A DNA stretch of 64,000 nt from Flavobacteriales bacterium. GTDB taxonomy: Bacteria; Bacteroidota; Bacteroidia; Flavobacteriales; Weeksellaceae. The position numbers and the translations under genes were made by a program. The notes under the pieces are model-generated. The model was not told the origin of the DNA. It saw nothing but the letters and a program-made list of their open reading frames with translations, and ran no database searches. Numbering within the stretch: position 1 is the stretch's first letter; each line of letters begins with the position of its first letter. The stretch lies in NCBI GenBank assembly GCA_020635515.1, contig JACJZS010000004.1:1-64000 (forward strand). Direction: 5' to 3'. Below, in pieces: positions 1 through 8,934 of this stretch.

Positions 1-29
1 AAAAGTTCCACCTTACCGATGGAACTTTT
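1..29. terminator. Hairpin terminator at window start
   Basis: A 10-bp perfect stem (bases 1-10 pair with 20-29) closes a 9-base loop and is followed by a T-run on the plus strand. A-rich sequence also flanks the other side, so it could terminate both the minus-strand amylase gene, which stops at 52, and a gene arriving from the left of the window. Confidence 0.7.
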
Positions 30-51
30 TTGTATTTTATGTTAGGTTATA

Positions 52-2373
52 CTAATTGTAGAACAAAGCAAACGACTTACCTTTTAGCGTTAAACTGTTA
101 TCGTTATCGGGATTGTATACATTCATACTCTTAAACTCTTTTCCTAAATCAGGTGTATAGCTTTTTTCTGATTTATTAATTACAAGAATTGTATTTTCTC
201 CAAAGTATGTACGCAAAACTACCAATACTTCATCTGTTGATTTTAGAATTTTGGTATCTCCGTAAAGTAATGACAATCTGTTGTTTCTGAACTCTAATAA
301 CTTTTTAACTTTGTTTCTAAGCTTAGTTTGATTTTCATTTAAATTAGAAAATTTCATCATTCTTCTACAATCAGGATCATTTCCTCCTGGCATTCCAATT
401 TCATCTCCGTAATAAATTACTGGAATTCCTGGAATAAAAATATTAAATGCCATCAACTGAGAAATAATATCGAAACCTTTATCTCCTTGATTTTCTATAT
501 TCCTTGCATATCCTGCAAGTTTGGCATCTTCATCAAACTTTACGCTTCCATCAGCATACGAAATAATTCTAGCTTTATCGTGATTTCCTGTAATATTTCC
601 CATTACATGGTGTGCTCCGTAGTAGAATAAACTTTCTTCCAATGCATTAGAAAGGTTGGTAAGTGAAACATCAGGATTTATAAGTGAATGTGTTAGATGA
701 TGATACATATTAAACTCAAATTGAGCATCAAGTAAACCGTTATTCACATAAGAAGAAATTAATCCGTGTCCACCATACGTTTCTCCTATCTGATATAGTG
801 AACGATTATCTACCACTACTCTTTCTTTTAATTTTTTGGTTAATGTTCTCCAAAATTCAATAGGAATATGTTTTACAGCATCATGACGAAATCCATCAAT
901 TGGGAATCGTTTGAACCAATCTACTGCATAATCCGTCATTACCTCAGTCACTACTGGATTTTCTAAATCCAACGTTGGAAGAAATGGATCAAACCAAGTT
1001 GTTAATCGAAACTCGTCCCAAAGTCCCATATTCTCTCTTCCGTCGGGAGTCACGTTGCTTGTTTTCCAATCAGGATGTTCTTTTATAATTGGATTTTCTT
1101 CATGCACATGATTTGCAACATAATCCAATAATACGTTCATGTTTTCTCCGTGTGCTTTATTAATTAACTCCGTAAAATCTGCATCTGTTCCGTATCTATA
1201 ATCTATTTTATCACAAGAAATTGGCCAATATCCGTGGTATCCACTAAATTTTGTTTTAATTCCACCTTTGTCAAATAAACCGTATGCGGTTTCTGGATTC
1301 TGAGAAATCGGGGAAATCCACAAGGTATTTACACCTAAATCCGTAAAGAAATTATCTTCTATTTTCTTTGTAATTCCTTTAAAATCTCCTCCTTTGTAAT
1401 CATTTAATGGTAATACTTCTGGTATAGATAAAGGTTTATCATTTTCCTTATCTGCATCATAAAAACGATCCGTTAATATAGAGTACATTACCATCGTTTG
1501 TTTGTCTTTACGCGTTAAATCTTTTGTACTTAACACTGGTTTTCCATTTTCTAATGGAATTAATATATCGTTGGTAGCATCTTTTCCGTTGTGTGCGTAA
1601 ATTCTAAGAAAACATCTTCCTGCATTTTGCAAATCATTTGGTAACGAAATAGAGAGTTTCTTTCTACTCTTTTTTGCTTGTTTTACATCTAGTATCTGAT
1701 TATCTAAAAGAACTGTATAGTTTACTTTGTCTTTAGACTCTACTATTATTTTTCCATTTTTATATTCTTTGGTATAAATAAAAGGCTTTTTCTTATTTAA
1801 ATCTCCTACCTCAAATACCGAATTAGTTCCTCCTATTCCATTGCTTATGGTACTAGCATTTGTAGGATCAGGAAACTCTTTACCTTCTTCTACAAATACA
1901 TACTCATATCTTCCTGGATTCAAATACGTAGAAAAAGAATACGTATTTCCCTGCTTATTTAATTTATTCTTATTGATATCCCAACCGTTAAAATTCCCTT
2001 TTATCTTTAAATTCTTGTACTCTTTAGGTGCTTTAAACTCAAAATCGAATTTTTCCTGTAAGGTGTTTCTTACTGGTATTGCATAGTTAAATCCATTTTT
2101 CTCTATTATGAGCATATCTACAGGATTTTTCATTTTTCCTGTAAGAGTAAGTATTCCTTTTTGATTTAAAATAGCTAATCCATCAGGAACGTGTTCTATT
2201 TTTAAATCACTTGAATCCGTAAAATAATCACTCAAAACTACTTCTGTTGGTTCCACTGAAAGCTGTACCAAAGACGATAAACCTACAATATCTGCTCCGT
2301 ATCTTGTATTGTGTTCTTGAGCAAATACAAAAACTTCTACAAGTAGAAGCAATCCTATTAAAAAATTTTTCAT
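52..2373 (-). CDS. Secreted alpha-amylase family (GH13) glycoside hydrolase
   Basis: Glycoside hydrolase of family GH13, expected to cleave or transfer alpha-glucans such as starch, glycogen or maltodextrins. The N-terminus is a signal peptide ending about residue 19 (hydrophobic run, then FAQE). Residues about 25-105 look like an immunoglobulin-like N-domain. Residues about 110-190 resemble a CBM48/E-set module (GNFNGWD at 126-132). The catalytic barrel runs from about 290 to 700. All four GH13 regions are visible: DYVANH 417-422, GFRHDAVKH with nucleophile D498, acid/base E531 in GETY, and NHD with stabiliser D599. The protein is 773 residues, so it is periplasmic or surface-exposed rather than cytoplasmic. 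The exact specificity (neopullulanase, cyclomaltodextrinase or amylase) cannot be read from sequence. A terminator-like hairpin lies just upstream, suggesting its own promoter. Confidence 0.9.
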   Translation of the reverse strand: MKNFLIGLLLLVEVFVFAQEHNTRYGADIVGLSSLVQLSVEPTEVVLSDYFTDSSDLKIEHVPDGLAILNQKGILTLTGKMKNPVDMLIIEKNGFNYAIPVRNTLQEKFDFEFKAPKEYKNLKIKGNFNGWDINKNKLNKQGNTYSFSTYLNPGRYEYVFVEEGKEFPDPTNASTISNGIGGTNSVFEVGDLNKKKPFIYTKEYKNGKIIVESKDKVNYTVLLDNQILDVKQAKKSRKKLSISLPNDLQNAGRCFLRIYAHNGKDATNDILIPLENGKPVLSTKDLTRKDKQTMVMYSILTDRFYDADKENDKPLSIPEVLPLNDYKGGDFKGITKKIEDNFFTDLGVNTLWISPISQNPETAYGLFDKGGIKTKFSGYHGYWPISCDKIDYRYGTDADFTELINKAHGENMNVLLDYVANHVHEENPIIKEHPDWKTSNVTPDGRENMGLWDEFRLTTWFDPFLPTLDLENPVVTEVMTDYAVDWFKRFPIDGFRHDAVKHIPIEFWRTLTKKLKERVVVDNRSLYQIGETYGGHGLISSYVNNGLLDAQFEFNMYHHLTHSLINPDVSLTNLSNALEESLFYYGAHHVMGNITGNHDKARIISYADGSVKFDEDAKLAGYARNIENQGDKGFDIISQLMAFNIFIPGIPVIYYGDEIGMPGGNDPDCRRMMKFSNLNENQTKLRNKVKKLLEFRNNRLSLLYGDTKILKSTDEVLVVLRTYFGENTILVINKSEKSYTPDLGKEFKSMNVYNPDNDNSLTLKGKSFALFYN

Positions 2374-2395
2374 TATGTTTTTATAAAGTATGGTT

Positions 2396-2430
2396 AAAAA
2401 AAATTCTCCGACTTAAAGTTGAAGAATTTT
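2396..2430 (-). terminator. Terminator between BadF-type kinase and amylase genes
   Basis: An 8-bp inverted repeat (2400-2407 with 2423-2430) is followed on the minus strand by an eight-base T-run. It lies 26 bases after the stop of the minus-strand kinase gene, where a rho-independent terminator is expected. Confidence 0.55.
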
Positions 2431-2456
2431 TATGAGATTGTCAAATTTATTTTATT

Positions 2457-3332
2457 CTATGCCTTTACTCCTTCTTTTTTAGGAAGAATATAAAGCAAAT
2501 GATATTTAACTAAATTATCTATTGGTTTTCTAATTACAAAACCAATTTTTAAATGAAATTCTGCCGCTACTGCATACAATATTTCTTCATAATAATGAGC
2601 TACAGAACCAATAAAATTAATTTCAGAGAAACGAGCTTCTTTGTATGGTAAAATTTGATTTACTACAAATTCTTTCATGCTGTCATAAATCAACTTCTGA
2701 ATAAATGGTTCGTATTTATGATCAGAAACAAATCTACTAAATGTAGCCAAATAGGTATTTGCAAACTGATTTTGGTATACGTTTTTATTTAATTGTTCTA
2801 TCGTTAAATTATATCTTTCTTTAAATGCTTGACATAAACGTTTAGGCATTTTTTTCAAGAAATATGCTTGAAGAATTCTTTTACCTAAATTATTTCCACT
2901 TCCTTCATCTCCAAGAATATATGCTAGTGATGGAGTTGCTTCTTCTAATTTTTCTCCGTCGAAATAACAAGAATTAGAACCTGTACCTAAAATACAAACA
3001 ATTGCAGGCTTTCCATTGTATGCTGCATAAGCAGCACCTAATAAATCGTGATCAACGGTAATTTCTGCGTTTACAAAACACTTAGACAATGCTTTTTCCA
3101 CCACAGCATTCATCTTTTCGGAAGAACAACCTGCTCCATAGAAAAACACTTGTGTCGCTTTTTCCTTTAACTCTACTAACTGTTCATTCTTACCAATCTC
3201 CGCTTCTATCTCTTTGGTTGAAATAAAGTACGGATTGAAACCTATTGTTTCCGTTCTGAACTCTTCTTTACCTTCTGAGTTTAAAATTACCCAATCACTT
3301 TTTGTTGACCCACTATCTACTATTAATATCAT
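2457..3332 (-). CDS. BadF/BadG/BcrA/BcrD-type ATPase, N-acetylglucosamine kinase-like
   Basis: Member of the ASKHA sugar-kinase/ATPase fold, BadF family. The first phosphate-binding loop is DSGSTKSDW at 6-14, the second is ILGTGSNSC at 114-122, and GDEGSGN at 141-147 is the hallmark of the GlcNAc-kinase-like branch. At 291 residues it has the size usual for Bacteroidota homologues that phosphorylate N-acetylglucosamine or another amino sugar. No membrane segment or signal is seen, so it is cytoplasmic. It is co-oriented with the downstream secreted amylase but separated by a hairpin. The substrate is inferred from the family only. Confidence 0.8.
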   Translation of the reverse strand: MILIVDSGSTKSDWVILNSEGKEEFRTETIGFNPYFISTKEIEAEIGKNEQLVELKEKATQVFFYGAGCSSEKMNAVVEKALSKCFVNAEITVDHDLLGAAYAAYNGKPAIVCILGTGSNSCYFDGEKLEEATPSLAYILGDEGSGNNLGKRILQAYFLKKMPKRLCQAFKERYNLTIEQLNKNVYQNQFANTYLATFSRFVSDHKYEPFIQKLIYDSMKEFVVNQILPYKEARFSEINFIGSVAHYYEEILYAVAAEFHLKIGFVIRKPIDNLVKYHLLYILPKKEGVKA

Positions 3333-3437
3333 TGTAAAAGAATTTTTATATTACCATTTATAGAATACTCTTTTTTAAGTTGTCAAATATACACTTTATT
3401 TTATTAAAATCCTAGAAAAATAATAAAAATGTAATTT

Positions 3438-5741
3438 TTACACTATCCTTAATTTAGCAAATCTAAGTAAAAGCTTCTTTTTACCTGCATTATCAAAGTT
3501 TATATGAACTTTCGCATCTTCTTTCTCCCCTTCTAAAAACTCCACTTCTCCTCTCCCAAATCGGTCGTGAACAACTGAATCTCCTACCTTTATATTTAAA
3601 TTTTCTTTTGTATTCGCTGAACTTACCTGATGTATTGGTTTTAAATTCTGAGGATTACTTACTCTCTTTTTAGGAATTATATTTGCTTGTGGTTTGCTTT
3701 GACCTTGTGAAAAATCGCCAAAAATATCATTACTCAATCCTGAGCGATTTACATTACTTTTTAAGTCTTGATTTAGTAATTCAACATATTGTTCATCTAT
3801 TTCTTCGATAAAACGACTTGGCTCATTATCTACTATCTTTCCCCATCGGAATCGTGTTATTGCATAACTGAGGTATGCTTTTTTCTCCGAGCGAGTTAAT
3901 GCCACATAAAAAAGTCTTCTTTCCTCCTCTAACTCTTGTCTTGTGTTAGATGCCATCATGCTTGGAAACAAATCCTCTTCCATTCCTGCAACAAAAACAA
4001 CAGGAAATTCCAAACCTTTAGCTAAATGCACCGTAAGCAACGAAACTTTATCTGCATCTTCATCATTTTGACCTTGAACATCAGAAGCAAGTGTAATATT
4101 TTCCATAAAATATTCAAGCGTAGGAACTCCATCTTCTATTTCTTTTTGCTCCTCTATAAATCCTTGAATACTATTTACCAGTTCGTTTATATTCTCAATT
4201 TTTGAAATACTTTCTGGTGTATTATCTTCTTTTAATACTCGAATCATACCTGTTTGAGTAGCAATTTGCATAGCAAGCTCATGAACTTCAGTAGTATTTA
4301 ATTGTATTTTGAACGATTTAATCATTTCCCAAAACACACTTAATTTACCTGAAATCCCTTTATTTAAACCTATAGAAACTCCTATTTGATTAATATTTTC
4401 TAAAAGCTCGTAGATTGGAGTTTGTTTTTCGTCTGAAGCAATTATTAATTTATTTAAAGTAGAATCTCCTATTCCACGTGCAGGATAATTGATAATACGA
4501 AGTAATGCTTCCTCATCTTTTGGATTAACAAGCACACGTAAATAAGCCAGTAAATCTTTAATCTCTTTTCGCTGATAAAAGGAAATCCCACCAAATACCT
4601 GATACGGGATATTTTTTTTCCTAAGAGCATCTTCTATTGCACGTGATTGAGCATTGGTTCTATACAGAATTGCGAAATCGCTATTTTTTTGCTGATGATT
4701 AAGCTTTGATTCAAAAACAGTATTAGCTATAAAGTTGGCTTCATCGGTATCAGAAAATGCTCTATACACTTGTATTTTCTCTCCTTGCTCATTAGAAGTC
4801 CACACATTTTTATCTAATTGCTCCTTATTATGTTTAATTATGGTATTAGCGGCATTTACAATATTTTTTGTTGAACGATAATTTTGCTCTAACGCAATGG
4901 ATTTCGCATCAGGATAATCCGATTGAAAATTAAGAATATTCGCAATGTTTGCTCCACGAAAAGCATAGATACTTTGAGCATCATCACCTACTACACATAA
5001 ATTTTCGAAGCGAGAAGCTAATGCTTTTACAATTAAATACTGAGAATGATTGGTATCTTGGTACTCATCTACGAGTATGTAACGAAATCTATTTTGATAC
5101 TTTGCTAATACCTCAGGAAAACGAGTAAGAATTTCATTGGTTCTAAGCAACAAATCATCAAAATCCATTGCTCCATTTTTAAAACATCTTTCTACATACA
5201 TTCTATATACCTCGCCTAATTTTGGTTTTCTAGAAGATGCATCTGCCTCAATGAGTTCTGGAGTATTAAAGTATGCTCGAACCGTAATTAAATTATTTTT
5301 ATACTGAGAAATACGACCTAACACCTGTTTTGGTTTATAAATATCCGTATCGAGTTCTAAATCTTTTATTACTTTTTTAATCACACTCAGAGCATCTTGA
5401 GCATCGTATATAGTAAAATTTGAAGGATAACCCAATAGTTGTGCTTCACTTCTAAGAATTCGAGCAAAAACGGAATGAAAAGTTCCCATCCATAAACTCT
5501 TTGCCTCGGAATCCCCCACCAATTTAGCAATACGCTCTTTCATCTCTCTTGCTGCCTTATTGGTAAATGTGAGTGCTAAAATAGTAAACGGATCCACTCC
5601 TTTTTCTATTAGATGAGCAATACGGTAAGTAAGAACTCTAGTTTTCCCAGAACCTGCTCCTGCAATTACCATTAAAGGTCCTTCGGTAGTAATAACTGCT
5701 TCTTTTTGTGAATCGTTAAGTTGAGATAAATAATTTTGCAT
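3438..5741 (-). CDS. UvrD/PcrA-type ATP-dependent DNA helicase
   Basis: Superfamily 1 helicase that unwinds DNA 3' to 5' in repair and replication restart. Motif I is AGAGSGKT at 27-34, motif II DEYQDTN at 225-231, and motif III GDDAQSIYAFRGA at 252-264. Later motifs such as TVHLAKGLEF and VALTRSEKKAYL, near residues 560-630, are also present. The C-terminal 50 residues (GDSVVHDRFGRGEV) match the PcrA-type Tudor-like tail that contacts RNA polymerase. Length 767 is normal. It stands alone between tRNA-Val and the kinase gene. PcrA and UvrD cannot be separated with certainty; the C-terminal tail favours PcrA. Confidence 0.93.
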   Translation of the reverse strand: MQNYLSQLNDSQKEAVITTEGPLMVIAGAGSGKTRVLTYRIAHLIEKGVDPFTILALTFTNKAAREMKERIAKLVGDSEAKSLWMGTFHSVFARILRSEAQLLGYPSNFTIYDAQDALSVIKKVIKDLELDTDIYKPKQVLGRISQYKNNLITVRAYFNTPELIEADASSRKPKLGEVYRMYVERCFKNGAMDFDDLLLRTNEILTRFPEVLAKYQNRFRYILVDEYQDTNHSQYLIVKALASRFENLCVVGDDAQSIYAFRGANIANILNFQSDYPDAKSIALEQNYRSTKNIVNAANTIIKHNKEQLDKNVWTSNEQGEKIQVYRAFSDTDEANFIANTVFESKLNHQQKNSDFAILYRTNAQSRAIEDALRKKNIPYQVFGGISFYQRKEIKDLLAYLRVLVNPKDEEALLRIINYPARGIGDSTLNKLIIASDEKQTPIYELLENINQIGVSIGLNKGISGKLSVFWEMIKSFKIQLNTTEVHELAMQIATQTGMIRVLKEDNTPESISKIENINELVNSIQGFIEEQKEIEDGVPTLEYFMENITLASDVQGQNDEDADKVSLLTVHLAKGLEFPVVFVAGMEEDLFPSMMASNTRQELEEERRLFYVALTRSEKKAYLSYAITRFRWGKIVDNEPSRFIEEIDEQYVELLNQDLKSNVNRSGLSNDIFGDFSQGQSKPQANIIPKKRVSNPQNLKPIHQVSSANTKENLNIKVGDSVVHDRFGRGEVEFLEGEKEDAKVHINFDNAGKKKLLLRFAKLRIV

Positions 5742-5794
5742 AACAACTGTAAAAGTAACTTATGTGAAAGAGTTATAAAAATAAAATACAAAAA

Positions 5795-5820
5795 AAGACT
5801 TCAAAAAATTTTGAAGTCTT
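5795..5820 (-). terminator. Rho-independent terminator of tRNA-Val
   Basis: A 26-base near-perfect inverted repeat lies just 3' of the tRNA on the minus strand and is followed there by a run of seven T residues. Confidence 0.85.
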
Positions 5821-5825
5821 TGTTG

Positions 5826-5900
5826 TGGGAGCTGAGGGATTCGAACCCCCGACCCTCTCGGTGTAAGCGAGATGCTCTGAACCAGCTGAGCTAAGCTCCC
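5826..5900 (-). tRNA. tRNA-Val (anticodon UAC)
   Basis: Reading the minus strand gives a 75-nt cloverleaf. The 7-bp acceptor stem starts GGGAGCT and pairs with AGCTCCC, with discriminator A. The D arm holds GCTC..GAGC. The anticodon stem is TCTCG/CGAGA around the loop CTTACAC, so the anticodon is TAC. The T arm has GGTTCGAAT. The 3' CCA is not encoded. It is the only tRNA recognised in the window. Confidence 0.95.
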
Positions 5901-5970
5901 GATTTGGTTTTGCAAATATACACTCTTTTTTTTACGTACCAAATTTTTTTTTGATTTGATGCATTTTTTT

Positions 5971-6942
5971 TTACTGAACTCTATTTAAAAGATAGTTTGA
6001 TAAGTCATAGAAAGGTTGTTTCTTCTCTTTTTCTACTTCTATTTTTTCTAAATACTCAAAGGAAATAGTATTATACTTAGCTACTAATTCTAATGCTATC
6101 TCATCTACTGCTAACCTTTTAAAAATACGTTCTACAGCAAAAATCTTGTCAATACTTCTTGTCTTATTGGAATACCAATACTTTAATTCATCTATATCTT
6201 CCTTAGAGCCTTTTTCTAATGCTAATAAATAAAGTATTGTTTTTTTATTTTCATAAATATCTCCTGCAACTTTTTTTCCAAAATTCTCTTGACTCCCAAA
6301 AACATCTAAATAATCATCCATAATCTGAAATGCTTTTGCAAGATTAAGTCCGTATTGGTAGATTAATTCTGTATTTTCTTCTGACGCTTTGGAAATTACA
6401 GCTCCTATTTTAAATGCACATGCACCCAAAACGCCTGTTTTATATTCTATCATTTTATAATACTCATCAAAAGAAACTTCTTCTTGAGTTTCAAAATTGA
6501 TGTCGTATTGTTGTCCTTCGCATACTTCTATTGCCGTTTTAGAAAAAAAAGAAGTACATGTTTTATACAATTCAGCAGGCAACTGCTCAAAAAATTGATA
6601 TGACTTAATGAGTAAAGCATCTCCTGAAAGAATTGCTGTATTTAAATCATATCTTTTGTGTACCGTTTCTTTCCCTCTTCTAAGTGGAGCTTCGTCCATT
6701 ACATCATCATGAATCAATGTAAAATTGTGAAAATATTCTAATGCGAGAGCAGGACGAATTGCCAACTTTTTATCTCCGCCGAATAAATCGCATGCCATAA
6801 GTGTCATCACAGGACGAATTCGTTTCCCTGCATTAGCAAGCATATAATTTAACGGTTCGTACAATTCAGTAGGTTCACTACTAAATTTATTATTCTCTAT
6901 CTCTTTGTTTATTAACTCTAAATATTCTGTAAAAAATTTCAT
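5971..6942 (-). CDS. Polyprenyl synthetase, short-chain (FPP/GGPP-type)
   Basis: Class I trans-prenyltransferase that condenses isopentenyl diphosphate onto allylic diphosphates. The first aspartate-rich motif is DDVMD at 79-83 followed by RRG. The second is QIMDDYLD near residue 207. The position five residues before the first Asp is an aromatic Phe (F74), which in this family usually limits product length to C15-C20. Length 323 is typical. Its stop is only a few bases from metF, so the two may be co-transcribed. A second prenyl synthase lies at 21.9 kb, where the same position is Ala. Confidence 0.9.
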   Translation of the reverse strand: MKFFTEYLELINKEIENNKFSSEPTELYEPLNYMLANAGKRIRPVMTLMACDLFGGDKKLAIRPALALEYFHNFTLIHDDVMDEAPLRRGKETVHKRYDLNTAILSGDALLIKSYQFFEQLPAELYKTCTSFFSKTAIEVCEGQQYDINFETQEEVSFDEYYKMIEYKTGVLGACAFKIGAVISKASEENTELIYQYGLNLAKAFQIMDDYLDVFGSQENFGKKVAGDIYENKKTILYLLALEKGSKEDIDELKYWYSNKTRSIDKIFAVERIFKRLAVDEIALELVAKYNTISFEYLEKIEVEKEKKQPFYDLSNYLLNRVQ

Positions 6943-6951
6943 CGTATTAAT

Positions 6952-7905
6952 TTAAAAAACCTCTCTGCATATTTTTACAATATTATCAGATTTCCCCATA
7001 GAATAGTAATGAAGCACAGGAACTCCTGCTTGTTTAAGTTCTTTACTTTGCTTTATACACCACTCAATCCCTACTTGTTTTATCTCCGTAGCGGTTTTGC
7101 ATTTTTCTACTTCAGAAATCAATTCTTCTGGTAAATCAATCCTAAAAATTTGAGGCAATATATTCAAATGTCTTTTTACGGCAAGTGGTTTAATTCCTGG
7201 TATAATAGGAACTGTAATTCCCATTTCACGAGCTTTTTCTACGAATTCAAAATATTTTTTATTATCAAAAAACATCTGAGTAACTACGTAATCCGCTCCT
7301 GCGTCTACTTTTTCCTTTAATCTCTTTAAATCAGTTTGTAGAGATGGAGATTCTAAATGTTTTTCAGGATAGCCAGCAACTCCTATACAAAAATCTGTTT
7401 TACAGGATTCATCAGCAACGGAATTTAAATATTTCCCAGCATTCATATCGGCAATTTGCTTCACTAAATCAACGGCATAATGATTTCCTCCTTTTGTTGG
7501 CACAAAAACTTGCTGATCTTTTCTTGCATCTCCTCTGAGTGCCACCAAGTTATCGATTCCCAAATAATGACAATCCACCAAAACATATTCCGTTTCTTCT
7601 TTGGTAAATCCTCCACACAACACATGCGGAACAGCATCTACATTGTATTTATGCATAATGGAAGCACAGATTCCTATGGTTCCTGGACGCATCCGCGTTA
7701 TTTTTTTCTCTAACAATCCGTTTTTGTCTATGTATACAAATTCCTCACGAGAAGTTGTAACGTCTATAAATGGAGGTTTGAATTCCATTAATGGATCTAT
7801 ATTATCGTATAAAGTTTGAATATTGTGTCCTTTTTGAGGAGGAATAACTTCTATGGAAAAAAGAGTTTTGTTTTCACTTCTTTTTATATGTTCCGTAATC
7901 TTCAT
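6952..7905 (-). CDS. metF: 5,10-methylenetetrahydrofolate reductase
   Basis: FAD-dependent TIM-barrel enzyme that reduces 5,10-methylene-THF to 5-methyl-THF for methionine synthesis. Visible signatures include the N-terminal SIEVIPPQKG, the TSREE strand, LVALRGDARKD (the RGD region contacting folate) and VTQMFFDN. The frame is open up to a GTG at 7929, but the ATG at 7905 (MKITEHIK) is preferred: it matches the usual start in this family and gives 317 residues. The gene runs tail-to-head with the prenyl synthase, with 9 bases between them. Confidence 0.93.
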   Translation of the reverse strand: MKITEHIKRSENKTLFSIEVIPPQKGHNIQTLYDNIDPLMEFKPPFIDVTTSREEFVYIDKNGLLEKKITRMRPGTIGICASIMHKYNVDAVPHVLCGGFTKEETEYVLVDCHYLGIDNLVALRGDARKDQQVFVPTKGGNHYAVDLVKQIADMNAGKYLNSVADESCKTDFCIGVAGYPEKHLESPSLQTDLKRLKEKVDAGADYVVTQMFFDNKKYFEFVEKAREMGITVPIIPGIKPLAVKRHLNILPQIFRIDLPEELISEVEKCKTATEIKQVGIEWCIKQSKELKQAGVPVLHYYSMGKSDNIVKICREVF

Positions 7906-7954
7906 GTACTTGAATTCTATATCGCTCACAAATTTGCAAATAAAGTTTTAATTC

Positions 7955-8010
7955 ACGAAATAGTTTTGCTTAATTTCTGAGATTGTTTCAAATCAAAAAC
8001 GAAATAGTTT
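7955..8010. repeat. 12-bp direct repeat upstream of the Rrf2 gene
   Basis: ACGAAATAGTTT occurs at 7955-7966 and again at 7999-8010. The spacing is 44 bp, about four helical turns, inside the short divergent region between metF and the Rrf2 gene. It could bind a regulator or be coincidence in AT-rich DNA. Confidence 0.3.
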
Positions 8011-8021
8011 AGAAAAATAAT

Positions 8022-8029
8022 TACTTTTG
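8022..8029 (+). promoter_or_regulatory. -7 promoter element of the Rrf2 regulator gene
   Basis: TACTTTTG matches the Bacteroidota TAnnTTTG consensus. It ends five bases before the ATG at 8035, which implies a nearly leaderless message. No clear TTG -33 element is seen at the right spacing. Confidence 0.45.
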
Positions 8030-8034
8030 TATTT

Positions 8035-8472
8035 ATGTTTTCTAAATCGTGTGAATACGGACTCCGAGCAAGCATTTTCGTTGCAAAACAAAGTGTTAAA
8101 AATAATAAAGTTGGTGTAAAGCATATTGCAGAAGCTATTGATTCTCCTGAAGCTTTTACAGCAAAGGTTTTACAAAAGTTAGTTAAAAATAAGATTATCA
8201 CTTCCGTAAAAGGTCCTTATGGCGGTTTTTTCATAGATGAAAAGCAAATAACTATTTCTATCAGTAAAATTGTAGAAGTAATCGATGGAAACGATGTCTT
8301 TACACGATGCGGATTGGGATTAAATGAATGCAGTGACACATCTCCTTGTCCTCTACACAACAAGTTTATCTCCATCAGAAATGACCTGCACTTAATGCTA
8401 AAAAACACCTCATTATTAGAACTTGTAAATTATAAATCTGACGTTCTAAAACGATTAAATTTTAAAAATTAA
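8035..8472 (+). CDS. Rrf2-family iron-sulfur transcriptional regulator, NsrR-like
   Basis: Winged-helix regulator of the Rrf2 family (145 residues). The N-terminal helix-turn-helix begins SKSCEYGLRASIFVA, with the recognition region GVKHIAEAIDSPEAFTAKVL and the wing PYGGFF. Cysteines at 92, 99 and 105 form the cluster-binding set; the published NsrR proteins have almost the same spacing. NsrR repressors lose DNA binding when NO attacks the [4Fe-4S] cluster. The next four genes all handle NO or damaged iron centres, so an NO-sensing repressor is the natural reading. A palindrome right after this gene is the likely operator. Naming it NsrR is inference. Confidence 0.87.
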   Translation: MFSKSCEYGLRASIFVAKQSVKNNKVGVKHIAEAIDSPEAFTAKVLQKLVKNKIITSVKGPYGGFFIDEKQITISISKIVEVIDGNDVFTRCGLGLNECSDTSPCPLHNKFISIRNDLHLMLKNTSLLELVNYKSDVLKRLNFKN

Positions 8473-8480
8473 AAAATCAT

Positions 8481-8500
8481 AAAAGACAATATTGTCTTTT
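8481..8500. promoter_or_regulatory. Perfect 20-bp palindrome, putative Rrf2/NsrR operator
   Basis: AAAAGACAATATTGTCTTTT is an exact inverted repeat with no spacer. It covers the TTG -33 element of the downstream promoter, so a bound protein would block RNA polymerase. It lies between the Rrf2 gene and the NO-defence genes. Confidence 0.7.
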
Positions 8501-8522
8501 ATTAGAATATATCGTATCTTTG
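8492..8522 (+). promoter_or_regulatory. Promoter of the NO-stress operon
   Basis: TTG at 8492-8494, a 20-base spacer and TATCTTTG at 8515-8522 match the Bacteroidota TTG-N(17-23)-TAnnTTTG promoter exactly. The start codon of the haemoglobin gene follows 22 bases later. Confidence 0.75.
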
Positions 8523-8544
8523 TCTAAAATTTTTAGATAAATGA

Positions 8545-8934
8545 ATGATGCAAGACATAGAAACTATAGAAGACATAAAAGTACTTGTTGATGAATTTTA
8601 CAACAAAGTTCGCCAAGATGATTTACTAAAAGATATTTTTAATAATGTAATCCAAAATCGTTGGAAAATCCATTTGGAGAAAATGTATCGTTTTTGGCAA
8701 ACAGTACTTTTAGAGGAACACACCTACTACGGAAGTCCTTTTCAACCTCATGCAAAATTACCTGTAAACAAAGAACATTTTGAAAGGTGGAAAAAACTAT
8801 TTAACGAAACTATAGACGAAAACTTTTTAGGCGAAAAGTCTGAAGAAGCTAAGTGGAGAGCAGGAAAAATGGCAGAAATGTTTTTAAGTAAAATCAATTA
8901 TTACAACGAGAATAAAAATACACCAATACTATGA
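8545..8934 (+). CDS. Group III truncated haemoglobin
   Basis: Small globin (129 residues) of the 2-over-2 fold. In other bacteria this group binds O2 or NO and is linked to NO detoxification. The B-helix Tyr is Y19. MYRFWQTVL (47-55) and the segment PFQPHAKLPVNKEHFERW with likely proximal histidine H69 are characteristic of group III. Two ATG codons (8545 and 8548) are adjacent and either could start translation. It is the first gene after the palindromic operator. Its stop overlaps the next start as ATGA, so translation is probably coupled. Confidence 0.88.
   Translation: MMQDIETIEDIKVLVDEFYNKVRQDDLLKDIFNNVIQNRWKIHLEKMYRFWQTVLLEEHTYYGSPFQPHAKLPVNKEHFERWKKLFNETIDENFLGEKSEEAKWRAGKMAEMFLSKINYYNENKNTPIL

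Noticed and set aside
5760..5942. Possible 60-residue protein on the minus strand
   Set aside because: It reads through tRNA-Val and its terminator; the RNA explains the sequence.
7906..7929. GTG start for metF at 7929
   Set aside because: The ATG at 7905 gives the family-typical N-terminus.
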